From Sindora glabra (taxonomy: Eukaryota > Streptophyta > Magnoliopsida > Fabales > Fabaceae): a DNA stretch of 64,000 nt. Every line of letters begins with the position of its first letter. The first letter of the stretch is position 1. The notes beneath the pieces are model-generated. The model worked only from the letters and a program-made list of their open reading frames with translations, did not search any database and had not been told where the DNA came from. The position numbers were made by a program, and so were the translations under genes. The DNA lies in contig CM035236.1 in the NCBI GenBank assembly GCA_020226215.1, positions 53,939,057-54,003,056 on the forward strand. Reading direction: 5' to 3'. This document shows, in pieces, positions 60,917 to 64,000 of the stretch.

Positions 60917-63900
60917 CCTATGCTTAATTATGGCAAAAGGATCTGGTCTCGTAGAGGTAGGGGTATTGGGGATCCCACTTCTAAATCTAGATACTACATA
61001 TAAAAAAGTTCATGCGAGCCAAATTTATAACCACAAAGAAAAACATTAGACATTAATTCTTAATTGCAATCAACATCTACAATTGCTATCTAAGTATTTA
61101 GTGATTCAACTTTGGTGCTTGAAATTCTAATAACCTTTTGAATGACCTAACCTTGTAGATAATATAATGTGACTTAATGACCTAACCATCTAGGTAACAT
61201 TCTACGTCAGTTATCAACAAGAATCAACATGAAAAGTATCTGTATTTTCCAATAACCTCATGAATAAAAAAAATTAGTTGGTTCTTTATATACCTTTAAA
61301 TATTGATTTTTTATAGAACTGATGTCTAATGTTCAAAAATTCTTTTGTATTTAATGTTTTGTATTCCTTTAAACATCATGTGCCATGATATGCATCAATT
61401 TTCATTATAATTGATGTGATTTATTCTTTTTTCAATTTTTATTGAACTTTTGCACCCTATCATTTTTCTAAAAAATACCATTTTTCTCAAATAATTATCA
61501 ACTTTATACATCTTATCATTTTTTTTAAAAAAATACTAATTAGAAATTAATTTTTTAACAATATTTCCTTCAATAAACTATAAAGCATTGTACAAAAATA
61601 TTACAATTAATCATTTGGTAAAATTTACAAATCATTATACACTACATGTTTTCCATAAATTAATAATCTGTGCAAAAATCATAGTTTACATCATCGATAC
61701 AATTTGCATCATAGCCATCTATTCTTCATATTGAAGAAATTAAAATCCTTATCACAAATTCTTGTTTGTAAAAGACATTTAATCTTTTTTTTATCATGTT
61801 AAAATGTACCACTACATTCTGTGAACATTAACCATTCATTCCTCATCAAACCTAGTGAAATATGAGAAAAGATGTTGCAAAGTTAAAAATATTTTGAATC
61901 TTATAATTAAGAGTATCTCATTAGACCACAAATATCTTTTAATAGCATCCTACCCTAGCAAAAGATAACAATTATTTGATGGGAAACTTATAATTGAAAA
62001 TTTCTAAGTATTTCTAATTGTGCAACAAGGATGGTGTGTTATACTCTGATGTTACCTAAATAAAAAATAAAGTAAAACCAAAATTTATGGAGTGGGAATA
62101 GCAATATTCATTAATTGTTAAAGAGAAACTGATGCACAATAATTTTATATTTCCTAAAATCTCAATTCGAATGCCTTGTGAACAAATTGACCATTGAAAG
62201 TCCAATAATATTTATAGTTTCCAATATTACAATATTCATAAATATGATTAATTGGTTGTTAATAACACTTTCCATGTCAATTTACTATACAATTGGTGTC
62301 TAATATTCCATATATTCAAAGTTTAGTATTTCTTTAGATGATGGGTATTTAAAATCGATGTGCAAGTTAAATTAGATGTTGGTTTTAAATAACAATTGTC
62401 ATCTTAAATTTCACTAGTACAAACACTCCATCTTCCATGAGAAAATAAGATTTTATAATATCATTTTATTATTTTAATCGATATTATAAGTTATACTTAT
62501 TTACAAAAATATTATTGTACCATTATATATGTCAATTTTTATGATAATTGATGGCAATGTGACAATGTTAAAGAATAATTCTATAGTAATGAGATATCAT
62601 CTAGTTTGTTATTAATAAATTAAAATATCATTATACATTAATAGATATAAATTGATACTAAACTTTTTACATGCACTTCTACACGTACTTAAAGGCTTTT
62701 CTTATATAAGAAATTGAAAATTTTAAATATTTTTTCATAACTATAAAAAATTATAAATTTATTATTACTTGCATCAATAATGATATTTTCTTCGGAGAAA
62801 AATGTATAAGATTAAACAAATGAACCCAATTATTCTATTTACAAAATTGGGAACATACATGATAGTATAACTTTCCATCCATAATTATATTCCAAGATAA
62901 TCATTGTTTTTTTCAAATTATTAAGTTTTTATATAGTCATAATTTTATAAATTAAATTATTATGGTTGGTAAAATAAAAAAAATCTAAATATGTCTTCCT
63001 TTGTACATTTGGCTATTTTCTTCCCCTTTTTATTTTCTCCTAATTTTTGTATTATTTATTTTTGAAATATAATAATTATTCTATCTATAACATTTTTGTA
63101 TCATCTAAATATAACATTTACTATCTCTATATTGAGGGAAAATTATTCCTCAGTAGTAAGACAATAAATGTTATAATTTGTCTCATACTTTTATTATTAA
63201 ATTATGTAAATTGTAACTACTTTAAAATCAATTTAAGTTATATTGAAATTTATATTTACTATTAACATTTAGAATAATTAATGTGATTTTATAATTATGT
63301 ATATTTTTATTTGTAATTTCTTTTGTTTGGTCGCATTGCAAAATATTAATGTTTAAAATTTTAATGTGGGCTTTTTTAGAAAGGATAAAATTTAAATAAA
63401 GTTCTCTGGCTACTTGTCATAAAATTCTCAATCATATTATGACATGCATGTAACTATCCCATTTAATTACTATTAATAATTATAATTTAATAATTATGGT
63501 AACAATCAATGTTCTAATTGTATTCTTTAAATAGGACAATTAATGCATATGTCGCAATTTGATTGAAAATTTTTAGGGGAAACACGCAAAGGACTTTACT
63601 TAAATTGTATTCTTTTAGAAATTTAAAAGTGATATGCAATAAAATGAAGTAGAACAAATTTTTTTTGAAAATAAAAAAAGCTATAAAATAATTTTGTTTA
63701 ACAATTCATGGTAACAACTTGAAAAAGAAAGAGAAATTGGTGGGAATTTCCTATTAGTAATGGGGTGGAAATAATAAAATAATTATTAAAATTATATAAA
63801 TAATGAATTTTTATCCCTTAAATATTTAAGAGGTGTCATATAATATTTGGGCATTTTTTAAAAGTCAAAAAGTAGAATTCAAAATTTTTTAATTGCTTTC

Positions 63901-64000
63901 TATCAGTATAGATAACATATGTCGGCTTCTAAAAATTAAGTGTATGAATTGAAATCCATATATTATCTTAACTTACTTATATATTTGACATTAATATTAC
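60917..64000. other. AT-rich gene-free stretch to the window end
   Basis: No gene, RNA gene or transposon border was recognised. Short frames such as 63047-63265 are low-complexity I/Y/L/N strings. Confidence 0.55.

Overview
The window looks like nuclear DNA of a flowering plant, most likely a eudicot. It is very AT-rich, has no bacterial-style gene packing, and every recognisable coding piece is a plant gene relic (RPP13-like NBS-LRR, cytosolic L-lactate dehydrogenase, a DUF3700/TSJT1-like protein) or a plant transposon protein (Ty1-copia, Ty3-gypsy, hAT). I found no intact protein-coding gene of the host. The species cannot be named from this sequence.

Layout. 1-5.9 kb: noncoding, with a 0.54-kb inverted-repeat element and a weak SINE-like block. 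6-12 kb: a minus-strand RPP13-like resistance pseudogene (8426-11990), with duplicated blocks beyond its 3' end, split inside the LRR by a 1.3-kb transposon (9964-11267). That transposon carries exon 2 of an L-lactate dehydrogenase gene and is flanked by a perfect 10-bp target duplication. 12.5-17.3 kb: a decayed Ty1-copia element. 17.3-18.4 kb: a GC-richer mosaic of gene fragments. 19.4-20.1 kb: an NB-ARC fragment that stops almost exactly where the 8.4-12 kb fragment starts, so the two may be halves of one gene. 21-24.3 kb: a Ty3-gypsy pol relic with a coiled-coil-like antisense reading frame downstream of pol.

27.2-31.4 kb: a hAT transposon relic with part of the C-terminal dimerisation domain, tandemly duplicated and then hit by an LTR insertion that is now a solo LTR. 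31.6-32.9 kb: a Mutator-like element with about 340-bp terminal inverted repeats and a 9-bp target duplication. 35.7-36.9 kb: another inverted-repeat element. 39.4-41.0 kb: a non-autonomous hAT with a perfect 8-bp target duplication. 41.9-43.6 kb: an 800-bp tandem duplication. 44.0-49.9 kb: a second Ty1-copia element with a perfect 5-bp target duplication. 54.7-60.9 kb: two neighbouring ~3-kb solo LTRs of one gypsy-like family. The rest is AT-rich DNA with microsatellites.

The genes do not work together as a system; this is a layered record of insertions into a resistance-gene locus. I saw no CRISPR array, rRNA, tRNA, operon or new enzymatic system. The best unusual object is the lactate-dehydrogenase-carrying transposon inside the resistance pseudogene.
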